Positions 13,295 through 24,890 of a stretch of DNA of 64,000 bases are shown in pieces (within the stretch, counting starts at the first letter, position 1; each line of letters opens with the position of its first letter). The DNA comes from Lethocerus indicus. Lineage: Eukaryota; Arthropoda; Insecta; Hemiptera; Belostomatidae. A program made the position numbers and the translations under genes. The stretch covers positions 12,055,575 through 12,119,574 of the forward strand of contig JACDQD010000005.1 of assembly GCA_019843655.1 (NCBI GenBank). The letters are read 5' to 3'. The notes below the pieces were generated by a model. It saw only the letters and a list, made by a program, of their open reading frames with translations. It was not told where the DNA came from and ran no database searches.

Positions 13295-13328
13295 GTGACG
13301 GGGGCGTTGCTGCCCCCGGGGGCCTCAC
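13295..13328. repeat. GC-rich hairpin
   Basis: CGGGGGC (13299-13305) pairs with GCCCCCG (13312-13318) around a 6-nt loop. GTGA/TCAC (13295-13298, 13325-13328) extends the stem past a 6-nt bulge. It lies about 140 bp from the SINE-like T arm. Confidence 0.5.
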
Positions 13329-14547
13329 AACAACAAAGGCACTGTGTAAAATTCAGAGCCATGATTTTGGACCCGGGCAAGGCGAAAGGGACCTTTTAAT
13401 AATTCAGCCCGTTGCCGTATTGAATATGTGAATCAGTTGCCTCTCCCCTATCGGACCTCACCTCGGCACACACTTGCGCCGAACCCTCTCCGCTCTTATT
13501 TCCCATCCGCTCACCTTAGGAGCACTATCGGTGGTTCAGAAATATACTTATTAATATAATATTATATGTATAATCTGCACTATATTCTGGAATTAATTTA
13601 GTTCAACTTGCAATAATTCGAATATAGTTCAGAGGGTTCAGTTCGGTGGTTCATTCTTTACTAAATGCTTACAGATTAAGGGCGGATTTATGGGAGGGAA
13701 GTATAGCCGAAATAACGAGCCGAGTAGGTGTGGATGGGCGGTTCGTGTGATTGACTCAAGTCCTGCAGTAAAAATAAGTTCACACCTAACACCACGGGTA
13801 TGTCAAATAGCCTCCTTGTCATGGTATACGCAATTATGGTCTCAACAAATCTGGTGCATTACTGGAACAACATCTTGATCTGAATAGATAAATAACTGAT
13901 AATTATATAGGTATAATATCGAAATCACCGTAACGAAACAGCCGACTTATGGGAATTCACCCTTCGGTGGGAACGTAATGCAAGAGTGACGAAATTCCAA
14001 GTATATAGGTCTGGGATGCGACCTTGGCCAATAAGCGGCGAAATATTGCAGCAGCGTATTATTAAACTGAAAAAAAAACATTGAACGGGACATTGCCTTA
14101 TGCAATGTTATCGGGAGCTGTACAACAATTACAGCATCCGACGACACGCCTCGATGAGCGAGCTCGCGTTACACCGCTAAAAATAAACCGGTTGCTCGTA
14201 AATCGAGGGACGCGTGTGGCGCGAATAATCGGTTCGGTGGGACGTGCAAATAGCATCCGATTATTATGTCAAAAGAATTAAACAATATAATATAATGGTT
14301 TATGGTGTTTTCCCCTTGAGCGCCAATACCGCACCCGGCGATTGGCTATGCCCAACAAGAGTAGGGAACATTTCAGGAAGGAATCGATACAGAATGCTCG
14401 GGACATCTGGGAGTGTTGCGGCAACTTTAATTGGTTATCTTCTCCAGTTCTTTGTCGCATGCATGGCAGGGGTGGCGGCGGCCGCGTGGGTGGTCGGGGT
14501 GTGGCCGTTTCCCCCCTCGGGCTTGTTGCGTCAAAGACTCAATCAAC

Positions 14548-14564
14548 GAGGGCCCGGGGCCCTC
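14548..14564. repeat. GC-rich near-palindrome
   Basis: GAGGGCCC and GGGCCCTC are perfect inverted halves around one central base. Confidence 0.5.
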
Positions 14565-15790
14565 TCGCGGAAATGGGCTTTGCGGTTTTTACCACTAGCC
14601 CATAACCGAGCGAGTGAGTTATAAACGATTGTACTTTATTGTCCTTCTATTCCAGTTGAGGGGAGGTCGGAGGGGCTGACTTGTGGGTGTGCCCGCATCG
14701 GTTGAAATTACTAAATTATTCAGACTTCAAATTGCAATAATGTAGCCATTTCTATTTGCCGCCGGTTTCCGTTTTGCAAAAGGTTTAACATAAAATGGCT
14801 TACGCCTACTGCCCCGCGGGAAATTGAATTATTGAAAAACTATACTCTATCGGATTTCTTTTATTATCGCTCGAAGCTTGGGACACTATGGTTTGATTGC
14901 AGTAAAGTAATTTTGAAGCGATCGATGGAAGGAAGCAGCCGCCCTCGTATGATTGTGTTGTATGTTACGAAAGAGAATATTCGAATCAAATGTTCTAATA
15001 TTATATTGAATTTTTACTGAGTGATGACACGAAATAGCCCGGCGCTGAACCAAATGCGTTACAGGGCCGGGAGGAACCGAGATCAAAACCAGTTAAATGA
15101 CGAAAAAGACACTAGTCTCTAGTAGATTCCATGCCGAATATTATTACTAGTATAATTATTTAATTGGTAATAAAATCTATTTACCAAATAAAATTCAAAT
15201 TTTTATTTATGAATGCATATATATTTATATATGTATGAACTCATTTTTAGCACCAGACTCCAAACCAGACTTTAGTGGATTAAGAGTGGACTTGAATTGC
15301 GATCTCAGAGTTATGACTACACCTGAACCCGGATATAACAACTATTACTTTCAAGTCGGCCAACAACGCCTCCTCAGTCGTTGTACACGATCCAGAGCTT
15401 TATCCGGTTTGGCGGCGGAGAAGAATTTTTCGATCCCACCACTCGCTTTAATAATAACAATAATAATACGGTTGGAGTCGAGTTTTCATTAATCTGTGGG
15501 AATAAAAGAATTTATCGCTTCGCACTGGGATCAGCGAGTCGGCCATCCACCCACCGACGCGGATCCGACGGTCCCACCTGTAAACGCTCAGACCTTCAAA
15601 AGCTAAGTTAGTAACCTGGATCCGGGGCCTACCGCATTATTCCTAAAGTCCTTTGACATTAAGAAAAATGCTAACTGTCCATACTAATAAAGCCGACACA
15701 CTACGAGACGAGAGACTGAACTAAAAAAACTAAAACCAATAATTAGTTATTCCACAAGGGGTTGGAACGTAATATTCTCTCTAAAAAAAT

Positions 15791-15844
15791 ACATGCATTA
15801 CATAAAATACATGCATTACATAAAATACATGCATTACATTAAAA
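15791..15844 (+). repeat. 18-bp tandem repeat, 3 copies
   Basis: The unit ACATGCATTACATAAAAT is repeated at 15791-15808 and 15809-15826. A third copy at 15827-15844 differs only in its last few bases. Each unit contains the palindrome ATGCAT followed by TA, resembling POU/homeodomain sites. Confidence 0.9.
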
Positions 15845-17328
15845 ATAAATATGTTCATGAATCGTGTTTATTTTCGCAATATTCTTAAATTAAACCAATA
15901 AACTTGTTCCTTCAATATTAAACGAAGGGGCCTAAATTGAGGATGTAAATACCACGCGTCAAGCAAGGATGGAACTGAGAATGAACTACCTCGGAGACGA
16001 ACGGTAGTTCATAAAAGGAGGCTCGGAGGGTGGCCGTAACAGCCTACGGTTTTTAGTGTCATTGGCTGGGCCCTGGCGGGGTTGAGCCACCCACATCTTC
16101 TTGCAAGATTTCAAATGTTTACGAGCGCAAGCCGTTCAAACGGGCTTCGACTAAGTTGAATTCCGCTCCGGTTGAAAAGCGCGGCTAACTGAGAACAGGG
16201 CATAAAATTGGTTCGACCACATTGCTCAGCCGAAGACCTTTCATCTGGAAACCGGGGTACCACGCCACATATGTACTTCAAATTGTGATCCACTCGAGTC
16301 CGACGGAAACTTTTTCAGTTAAACTAAGTCATAATGTACAGGGCGTCGTAACGACTATAATTATGTAGTTATTCTATTATTATGTAGTCGTATTGTGATA
16401 ATTATTAAATTTATTTTAATGGCTCGAATACAAATTTAAATTATCCTAATAATTCATCGGCAAATAAAGTGTGTTGGCGCCTCAGTAAAAAAAAGTACTA
16501 ACGAGATATTAGTGACGATTGCGAAAGCCCATACTGGTTTAACATAGGTCCAAATAAGCGAATAGAAACGGAAGATTGCAAGGCTGATAATATTCCAAAC
16601 CCTCGCCTTATATTATAGTTAAGGTTAGCTGGTTGAAGGATCCTATTTTTCCAGAGCCTCCACTGTGAAAGAAACTGTTTTTGCTTCCACTTACTTAGTG
16701 TTGCGCCCACCTAACGTACAACGTTTTCGATCAGTCAATTCTTAAGAGTTTCGAAAACAGAGTCCGCTAAATTTCCCGCCGATACATAAATGGGCTGCAC
16801 TGTATTTGGGTCGGCGGTGATAAATGAGACGGCGGTGATCTCGGGAAACGCATCTGAGCCGCGTGACAATGTGAAATGACCCGTTGCACTTAACAGTTAT
16901 ACATATTCATCGGCACGGTCGACTCTAAGAGGGTGCCCGGGGACCGGGGATGATGGGTCGCCGTCGGTTACGGCAGTGGGCGGTGTGGGAATCTACTTCT
17001 CGAGCGGGAGGCCGGAGTGATGAAATTGTTTCCTGTGCCCCATTCGAGAGAAGCGTATTTCATTAAGCTTTTTACAGCCCGGCGAATGTTTAGAGCCGAG
17101 TTACAGTTCAGCAACGGCAAACCTACGTACGTACGTGCCTTCTACTCCACCAGGGTGGTTACCCATTTAGTACGGTTCTTCGCCACGGTACTTCAACCCT
17201 TCAGATACGTACGGATGGAGAACTCTCCAGTATTCGTTCCGTTGCCACACATCTTGAAGTTGAATAGACTATCAAACATATTTTACAAAGTATTTAAATA
17301 TAGCTGCATTTCTGTTGAACTGTTCATA

Positions 17329-17356
17329 ATCAAATTGATAAGTATCAAATTGATAA
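17329..17356 (+). repeat. 13-bp direct repeat, 15-bp period
   Basis: ATCAAATTGATAA occurs at 17329-17341 and 17344-17356, with two bases between the copies. Confidence 0.7.
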
Positions 17357-18186
17357 TGCCACTAGTTTTCATTTAGTTCAATTAAAATTCATTGGCTGTT
17401 ATAATACAATACATAGCCAAAAAGGTAAAATTATATTATTCTCCATGCTTCATATAAATATAACTGAAATATGGCATGTAATAAATAAATATATTCTCGT
17501 TGGACTAACGAAAGTTATCGTGTAATTAACTTTTGACTATGTGAACTGGAGATTCACGAATATACGAAATAGCCATTTGGTGAATAATTAGTCTTTGGTA
17601 GTTAGTAGGAATGTTTTTCGGTGCAAGGCTATGTTCAAACAAAACTTCGCTCTCTCCTCACGATTCGTCCGAAGGAAGCGCGCCGTGCCCCTGGAAATAG
17701 TAAATCACTGGGGAAATTGGTTTACGAAACTCGAACTACAATAAATATTCATTCGTACTTACTCCGGCCGGCTATTTAGTTTGGCCTAACAGACGTGGGC
17801 CGTACGGGTCGTCCATTGAGGGTTAGCGAGAGAGCCCTAACTCCAAAGCGACCTTCCACGGTGGCTTCGTATCAGCGTGGGTTTCTCATCTTTTTACAAC
17901 TGACGATGGTTCTCGAAGGTTCTTAGCCGCGACGGCCTCCACCGCTGAAATGGCTGCGGCCTAGTTGAAATGCGTCTGTAAAGCAAGAGTTCCATTATTT
18001 TTAGTACAATAGAAGCATACATTTGCATACAGTTCGTAGCTTTGTAGCTTTGACAATTGCAATCTTAATATTCTACCATACTATATAATTAAATTATAAG
18101 TTGTTAATGAATTTTTAATAATTATTACTGTATTTCTGTGCTTTTCATGAGAGGAAGATTCATTTTCAACCATAATAGCTAAATAT

Positions 18187-18226
18187 ATATTTAATTTAAG
18201 TTTAATTTAATTTAACTTAACTAAAT
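18187..18226. repeat. TTTAATTTAA-rich imperfect tandem
   Basis: About 10-bp units of TTTAATTTAA type follow one another in an AT-rich interval. This is low-complexity DNA. Confidence 0.5.
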
Positions 18227-18797
18227 GGCATCCCTTTTATTACTATTGCTGTACATTTATAAGTTAAGGCAATCGGCAAAAATCTTGTGTACAAAACTCA
18301 ATGAAAATAGTTTATCACTAATCGGTATCGTATTCTGAATCAAACAAATATAAAAAGCATTTAATGAGGTTTATTCTTACTAACGTTTAATCAGTTCACT
18401 TTTTGTTGTTTATTATAATTGTCTGTACACTAAAAGAAGGTATTTTACAGAATCCTTTAGGGAGATATGAAATACTGGAATTTACGTATAGCTGATAAGT
18501 CATGAATTCCAGTCAAATATACCATCGGAACCCTAAGCGTATTATTTCATTATAGGGCATTGACTACGCGATGTTTCATAATATTAACACGTCCGACATC
18601 TCAATTTATCTCTGTCAAAGTTTTCATTATGAAACTCTCACGTCTTGTCGTACAAGAAGGAGTGAGACCTCCCCCGGGGGAGTTGTCGAGCCAAGGGCCG
18701 TAGGTCATCTAATAGGCCGCCCTCCTGCGCCCGCCGTGTTAACGTGGGTTAGTTACACAGTCTCGCGTTTCCAAACGGCATAAATCATTCCCTCGGC

Positions 18798-18815
18798 GGG
18801 GGGGAGGGGAGGGGG
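18798..18815 (+). other. G-rich tract, possible G-quadruplex
   Basis: Runs of 7, 4 and 5 G separated by single A residues. The first run can be split, giving four G3 runs. Confidence 0.45.
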
Positions 18816-20937
18816 AATTGATTGGAGAGTGGCGGTCGCATTAGGCATTTATTGTCGGCCGTTTATGGGGAGCGGACTTGGGCGGCGACACAGGGACATC
18901 CAGTGGGCGTCGACACTACAACCAGTACAGGACCGGTACACTACAGCCCTATGACTTATCACCGTATCTTGAGTTCATATTTTGATAGTATTTATTGTCC
19001 TTAGACGTTTACTCCCTACTATCTCAAGCTTGAGGCGGTTTGTTTTTGTAATATTATAGAAAATAGGATATCTGGTATTCAACGTGGCTACAGGCGGCAA
19101 CCGGGGCACAAATTAGTTGTAGCTCGGGCTCAACCCTATCCACCGAATTTACCACAAACTCGCGATTAATACAATCTCTGCTCAAAGAGATGATTGATTA
19201 ATAATATTGGAAATTTGTTATAAACTGATTTAGAGAAATTCATCCTTTAGACCTCTGTAGTTACGAAGGCAGAGAAAAGTTTCATGGGACCTGTCAGTCA
19301 ACTCTAGACATTCCTCCGTTTTAATGTGCTAGAAAATGTTTCCGGTTCAATTATTATTCAATTATTTTGGTTTTTGATTCGGCGAGTCACCGAAAGCCCT
19401 TACCTCCTTAGGTCCAAACAAACGCAAGGGTGTAAGAAATTTACTTTTAATATTTTCAGGAATAATGTCTTGAGAAATATCGAGAAATACATTTTCCTCC
19501 GCGATGCAAAGAGAGATACCTCCCTCTGAACAGTGGCTTGATTTCATTTTGTCTTTCTACGAATAAAGAAAATGTATCTGACAGGGTAAATGTGTAAGAA
19601 ATATCAGTGTGGTTAATTAAAATCAACCTTCTGACCAGATTTTCATATTTTATAATAGGCAGAGCCCCAAATGAGCCCCAGTAATGAAATGGGGCGATAC
19701 ATTTCGTCACGGCGTGTCAATCCCTGTGTCCCGGCGGCTTAACAGCCATAGGCGTAAACACAGGGCCGAAAGTAGGCGTAGCCCGGTGAATCACGAGCCA
19801 ATTTTAATTTGCTTATAAATCGGCATTGGAGCTAACCGATCGTTTTCATTGTTGTCGGGGTGAGGCCCCCAACAGCCGCATTTAAATCTGCCCGCGGAAG
19901 TCCATTCTGTGCTAATTGATTTCACTCGCCCTCAGTGATTATATGTCGTAGCTATTAAATGGATCCGATCCGCGTTACCAGATGCAGGCTTCCGGTGGCA
20001 GAACATAGATTTCCTTCGGTTAGGCCTCCCCATAATAAATTAAATTACGCGTTGCATATTACAAAATTGTGCTATAGGACTGGGCGTGGATTTTAATGTT
20101 CGTAAGCATTGCTTATTAATACTCCTCAACATTTTCCCGGCCCTCATTTTGACTTGGGTAAATATAAATATTTGACGTCCACCGTAGGGGCGACTGACCT
20201 TAACGAATGAAAATTTGTTATCTGAAATCTCAGCATTTCCCGTGGCCTCGGCTCAATCGGACGTCCTCAGCGGTAGGAGATCGGGTAAGGTAAGAAGAAA
20301 GACAGACCATTCTGTGCTAATAGATCTCCGGCTGACAATGGACCGCTACTGAGCGGACAGCTACCACTCGGACCGGCAGTATCCTCACCGTATCGGACTC
20401 CATTATCGGCGGACCCGTATGATAATACGCCCACTTCATGATAATCGGACTGCGAATGATCTATGCGATCTACCCTACGGGCCGCGATCGTCACCGGCCG
20501 ATATTTAAACGAGACACTTCAACGTCGGCGTAAAAAATGTTTCTCGATCGCTTCCAGATTAGAAATCAACTACGACCCTTTAGAAATTAATTGTCTGCGT
20601 TTAAGTCCCTGATAAAAAACGCCACTAAACGGCTTTTAACGGCCACGATTAGGATAATTTCTGAAATATTATACACAATAACGTAATAATAATGGAGGTT
20701 TCTCTTATTTTCCATTCTCTATCATAGTCGGACTTGTAGAGTGGTTTTGAATTCATCAATTAAATTATATTAAAAATGGTTTACCACGATTCCTCCTACT
20801 GACTTTATAGTTCGGAATGCAGTCGGAAGATATCGATTGGTAGCACCCAGTCGTCCATTGCGGGACTATCGTCAGCCAGTGACATGAAATATTTCAGGGA
20901 GTATCAAAGGTTTTACTGGTAGTGGGCACTGGCAGGA

Positions 20938-20957
20938 GGTAGAGCCGGGGCTCTACC
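20938..20957. repeat. Perfect 8-bp hairpin with tetraloop
   Basis: GGTAGAGC (20938-20945) and GCTCTACC (20950-20957) enclose the four bases CGGG. No T-run follows and no promoter is evident, so a terminator call is not supported. Confidence 0.65.
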
Positions 20958-21077
20958 AATTAGGCAAGGGGGAAGGCCCATCCGCCCGAGCCTTCGCTTC
21001 AGATATCATCTAACGGTAAACGAGGCCTGTCACTGCCTTTTTAATTCGGCGCGATTCAATTGTAAATCACTACAAAT

Positions 21078-21092
21078 AACAACAACAACAAC
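21078..21092 (+). repeat. (AAC)5 microsatellite
   Basis: Five AAC units in a short simple run. Confidence 0.7.
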
Positions 21093-22984
21093 GATGGAGG
21101 GAGGATGACATCGGAAGACAAACATATAACCTGTTCCATTTTCGTCTAGTAAATTACAACACTGCATGTGTCACTGTGCATAAGTTATGTAGTAATGCTC
21201 TTTGAATGCAGGTAATAGGTTTCCTGTAAGTTTCACAAAGCCACACACAAAAATACACTATCATCACTTATGAAATTTGAAAACTTGAATTAATTTGACT
21301 ACGTATAAACTCGATATCAAAATGAAAACGCCCTAGTATTAATAATAATATGATGAAGGTTCAAAGAACAATCGGATTTTAGTCCCCCATTCACGTAATA
21401 TACAACATGTATATCATAATATAAAATACTTGGGTGATTTGTTAAATGTTAAATTTGTTCTGTTAATGATTGCAGATTTGGTGAAAGTATGCGAGCTCAA
21501 ATTACAGGAACATTAATGATAGATTGGTCTACGCCAATGTGGTATATTGCGATGTCGGAGAAGCACGGCCGAACACGGCCTGGGAGTTGATGTGAAAGTT
21601 CAATATTGTATAAGATTCTCGGTCGTTGGAAATTCAACGTCTGCCTGTACCCATTAGGGACGTGATTATAATTCCATATCGCCAGGATATTATTCCGTAT
21701 TGTTCACAACAGAATCCGAGAGAAAGTTTCCAGCTGAGCATTTGTATATATTCAACCCCTCCGATTGAGTCGAAATGCCAGCCGTCGGGGGCCGAATTCT
21801 TCTATCTGGGACTGAATGCGCGACGACCCAGGCTGCTCGTCAGACCGGGCGAGCCGTTCAATTAAAATAATTTCGAAGTGAACTCCTTTCGGAGTTGAAT
21901 AAATCAAGGGCCGGAGGCACCGGAATTACCCGAATATAAATTAGGAATAAGAGCCCCGTCGGTCCGCTCCCATGGACCTAATCAGGGTCCCCGCTGCAAT
22001 TGGGCCCACTGCACCGGTCGACTTTTATGCGGTCGTCTCATCATATACGAGCCAGGGCTCGAGTCACCCTCTCCAGGCGTAGCTTCCTTGTTTACTCTAC
22101 ATACGTTTGCTAAATTATTTCTTCACAAATCGAAATAAAAACATCCAATTTAAATATGTCGACGCATTAAGCAAGCTCCAATCCGTTGCTGCGTTTTGTT
22201 GCGTTTACATCACATACAAAAACTAACAATAATTTTGTTGCAATAAATGTTTGTAGAGCGGCGCCAAGTTCTCCATATGGCGTGCACGTAGTACAGTATT
22301 GAATCGCGTATCCAGACTTCAGAATATGTTGAGCTGATAAAAAAATAACAAAAAAATAAGACAGTTGTAAAGTAAATAACCACGCCAAGGTGAATCCGCT
22401 CTTTCCGTTTGTAAATCCCTGGTTAACAGTATTGGTTTAATAGGTGAGTGCACAACACAAGTAAAAAGCGTATTTCACGGATTTCTCATTTACCAGTTGT
22501 AGTTGTACTTGCCCCCCTCCACCACTACCACCCACTCACGGGGCCCGTTTCCCTTCAGAACCGAGCGTCGGATCCGATTCATCTCGTAAAGCGTTCCCGT
22601 TTAAAATTGATGAAGTCGGTTCCTGTGAAGGTTGAGGGGCCAACAAAAGCCCGAATGATTAAGGAGGCCCCGGTTAAAACTAACCGACAATTTACTCTTG
22701 TTTAATTCAGTGCATTAATTCCTTTCCTATAGGATTGGATACGGTCCGCGGCGTTCAAAATTGAAAGCAATTACATTCGGTTCGTTATTAATGGCGTCTA
22801 CCGGAATTACGTCGTGATCCTTTGTAATTGTTTAATGGGAGGCTCCCCCGCGGCCCACCACCGTAGCCCCATAAACGACTGGATAAATGACTGTTTTTGG
22901 TTTAGAAATTAATTCCGGGACTTTCCCTTCATGCTTCAAACAAGTTCCCGTGAACAGACTCTGATCTGCGTGTGGAGTGGACAT

Positions 22985-23017
22985 TATTTTCTACTCATAA
23001 GAGACGAGTAGAAAATA
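22985..23017. repeat. Perfect 12-bp inverted repeat, 9-nt loop
   Basis: TATTTTCTACTC (22985-22996) is the exact complement of GAGTAGAAAATA (23006-23017), around a loop of ATAAGAGAC. It is the longest perfect hairpin stem I found in the window. It is too short for a microRNA precursor. Confidence 0.8.
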
Positions 23018-24847
23018 CATTAGATTATTAAACAACAAAACGTAAGTGACTTCACGCCGTCAATTACTTGTTTAGCGACTAGTGCCAATGCTGACAGAAT
23101 GAGTCCTGAAGCCATTGTTGTCACCATATCGACATCACTCTATGATCGAAGGATATGGATGTCACCGTTACCATTTCCGCAATGGAAACGCGGCTTGTGT
23201 TCGATCTATCGGGCGGGACAATTTTCATACGGCGCCCGACAGTAAATCGTCGGAGAAAACATTTTCAATAAATCATACGCTCTTTTTTCTTGTTATATTG
23301 GAGCAAAATGGGCTGTAAATCCTCAGGTTGTCGGGACTCGATGACCCGGCGATAAATTGAGCGAGTTAACGCCGCGAGTTTTCTCTCCGTGGTGGGAATG
23401 GTGGCGGTGCGGAGAGGTGGGGCCAGCGGTAAGACAGAAGAGAGGGCCCCGACAATAGATCTGCGCCTAGCGGCCGTCCTCTCTGTGAGTGGGATCGTGG
23501 ACCGGAGTGGACGGCGTGGGCCCGGAGCCTTGAGCCGCAACAGATAACAGCCCCAGTTGGCAGCCCCAGCCGGTATTTAGACTGAAAAAAGAAGAGCGAA
23601 TGAGAGAAAAAAGAAGGACATGAAATGAAAATTACAATCAATGGAAGGGTCGAAAGGTCGCGCGTTTAGTTTATGCGATCATGCTCCACTTAAGGAACTC
23701 GACCGTACCCCCTGCTCGGCACCGGTTCATCGGACAAAGAAAAGCTTTATGTCCCCGCGTTTTATCTGAATACTACGGTTCTCGACTCTAACATCTATTT
23801 AAAAATTTACATATGCGAAGCTGCAATATCACATGAGAATGAAATGCAGCTTTAAATCTACATTTTTTTAGAACTCTCTACGTTTTGTTTCAGTCTTGTG
23901 AATCTTGAAAAGAATAACCACATTCTGCTTTGAGTATGTACCCAGTGTAAGTCTTCTTTCGACGGTCACGTACAAGAATAAATACAAGATAGTTTTGGCT
24001 CTTAAATCAGTTGGAACATTAGTTTTTATTTTCCCGGTGCGATTAACGTCTGTGCGATACGCCTATTCCGAAGACACCCGCCTATTCCTTAACATCGCTC
24101 GGAGGGCAGCGCATGGTAAGGGGATTCACTCTGGTTCGGGCCCGGAGCGCGAAGTTAGGCGGGTTTTATCGGTTTATTTCCACAGTCGACGAGAAAGGGA
24201 AGATTTATCGCCTGGCGGTGACACCGCGAAGTAGAGGAGACGACGCGGAAATAATATTTGAATAATAGCCAGCTCCGCGAGGGAAAACCGTGCAAAATTA
24301 AATCGTTAACACGCCTCGCCCTCGGTTGAATAATTTATTTTAGACCGCCTTTAAATAAGTTGTGTCGGCAGAAACGGATATAAAAAAAAATGTCTATTAC
24401 TATTAAATATATATGAGCTCTGTCGGAGCTGTCGCAGGCTTGAAGATTTCATTAACCCTTCCCATAAATACAGAGTATATTGCTGCGAACCAACAAAAGA
24501 GTAATCGTTCCCCTTCCCACATTTCAGAAACTACATTTGACTCTAATTGGCGTAATTAATGGAACACGGACGCCATTGTTTCATTCCGGTTTACCCGCCG
24601 TTAGTGACGGAAATCACAGTTTATTTGAAACGCTTCTTTATTACTGTGTGGGATATACAGATTCAAAACGGATGGGACGCTACAGAATATCTCTCTAATT
24701 GCCCACACATACCTACCGAGAATCCGGTAGCATATTGTAGGACGAATGCGACGGAGAAATTATTCAACGGTCTGCCGCCCCAGACTATAATGCCAGCCTC
24801 GTTTGACAAACTGATAAGTTCGATCAAGATCAATAGTTGTTATTTGA

Positions 24848-24890
24848 TCAAGAAAATTGGTTATATAATTGGTTATTGGTCAAGAAAATT
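24848..24890 (+). repeat. Short direct repeats TCAAGAAAATT
   Basis: TCAAGAAAATT occurs at 24848-24858 and 24880-24890 (32-bp period), with ATTGGTTAT doubled between them at 24857 and 24868. A local duplication is likely. Confidence 0.6.

Larger units (their letters stand above)
8001..16000. other. Non-coding region with microsatellites, tandem repeats and a SINE-like relic
   Basis: No gene is recognised. It holds a C11 run (8463-8473), the (GA)32 microsatellite (8741-8804), a large GC-rich block (9540-10165), an AT-rich stretch (10900-11460) with degenerate repeats, the 30-bp tandem array (12751-12872), a SINE-like T arm (13143-13159) next to a GC-rich hairpin, and the 18-bp tandem array (15791-15844). 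Frames of 121 codons (complement of 8180-8545) and 126 codons (14244-14624) resemble no family I know. Confidence 0.6.
16001..24000. other. Non-coding region with CpG-rich blocks and hairpins
   Basis: No gene is recognised. GC-richer blocks lie at about 16800-17040, 17760-17990, 18650-18950, 20220-20560, 21540-22090, 22500-22900 and 23330-23590. They are separated by AT-rich DNA, notably 18000-18560. Perfect hairpins occur at 20938-20957 and 22985-23017. An imperfect tandem of TTTAATTTAA-like units lies near 18187-18226, and (AAC)5 at 21078-21092. The 119-codon frame at 17017-17376 has no recognisable domain. Confidence 0.6.

Noticed and set aside
14244..14624. 126-codon frame
   Set aside because: Overlapped by other frames on both strands; alanine/glycine-rich part comes from a GC-rich stretch, and no domain is visible.
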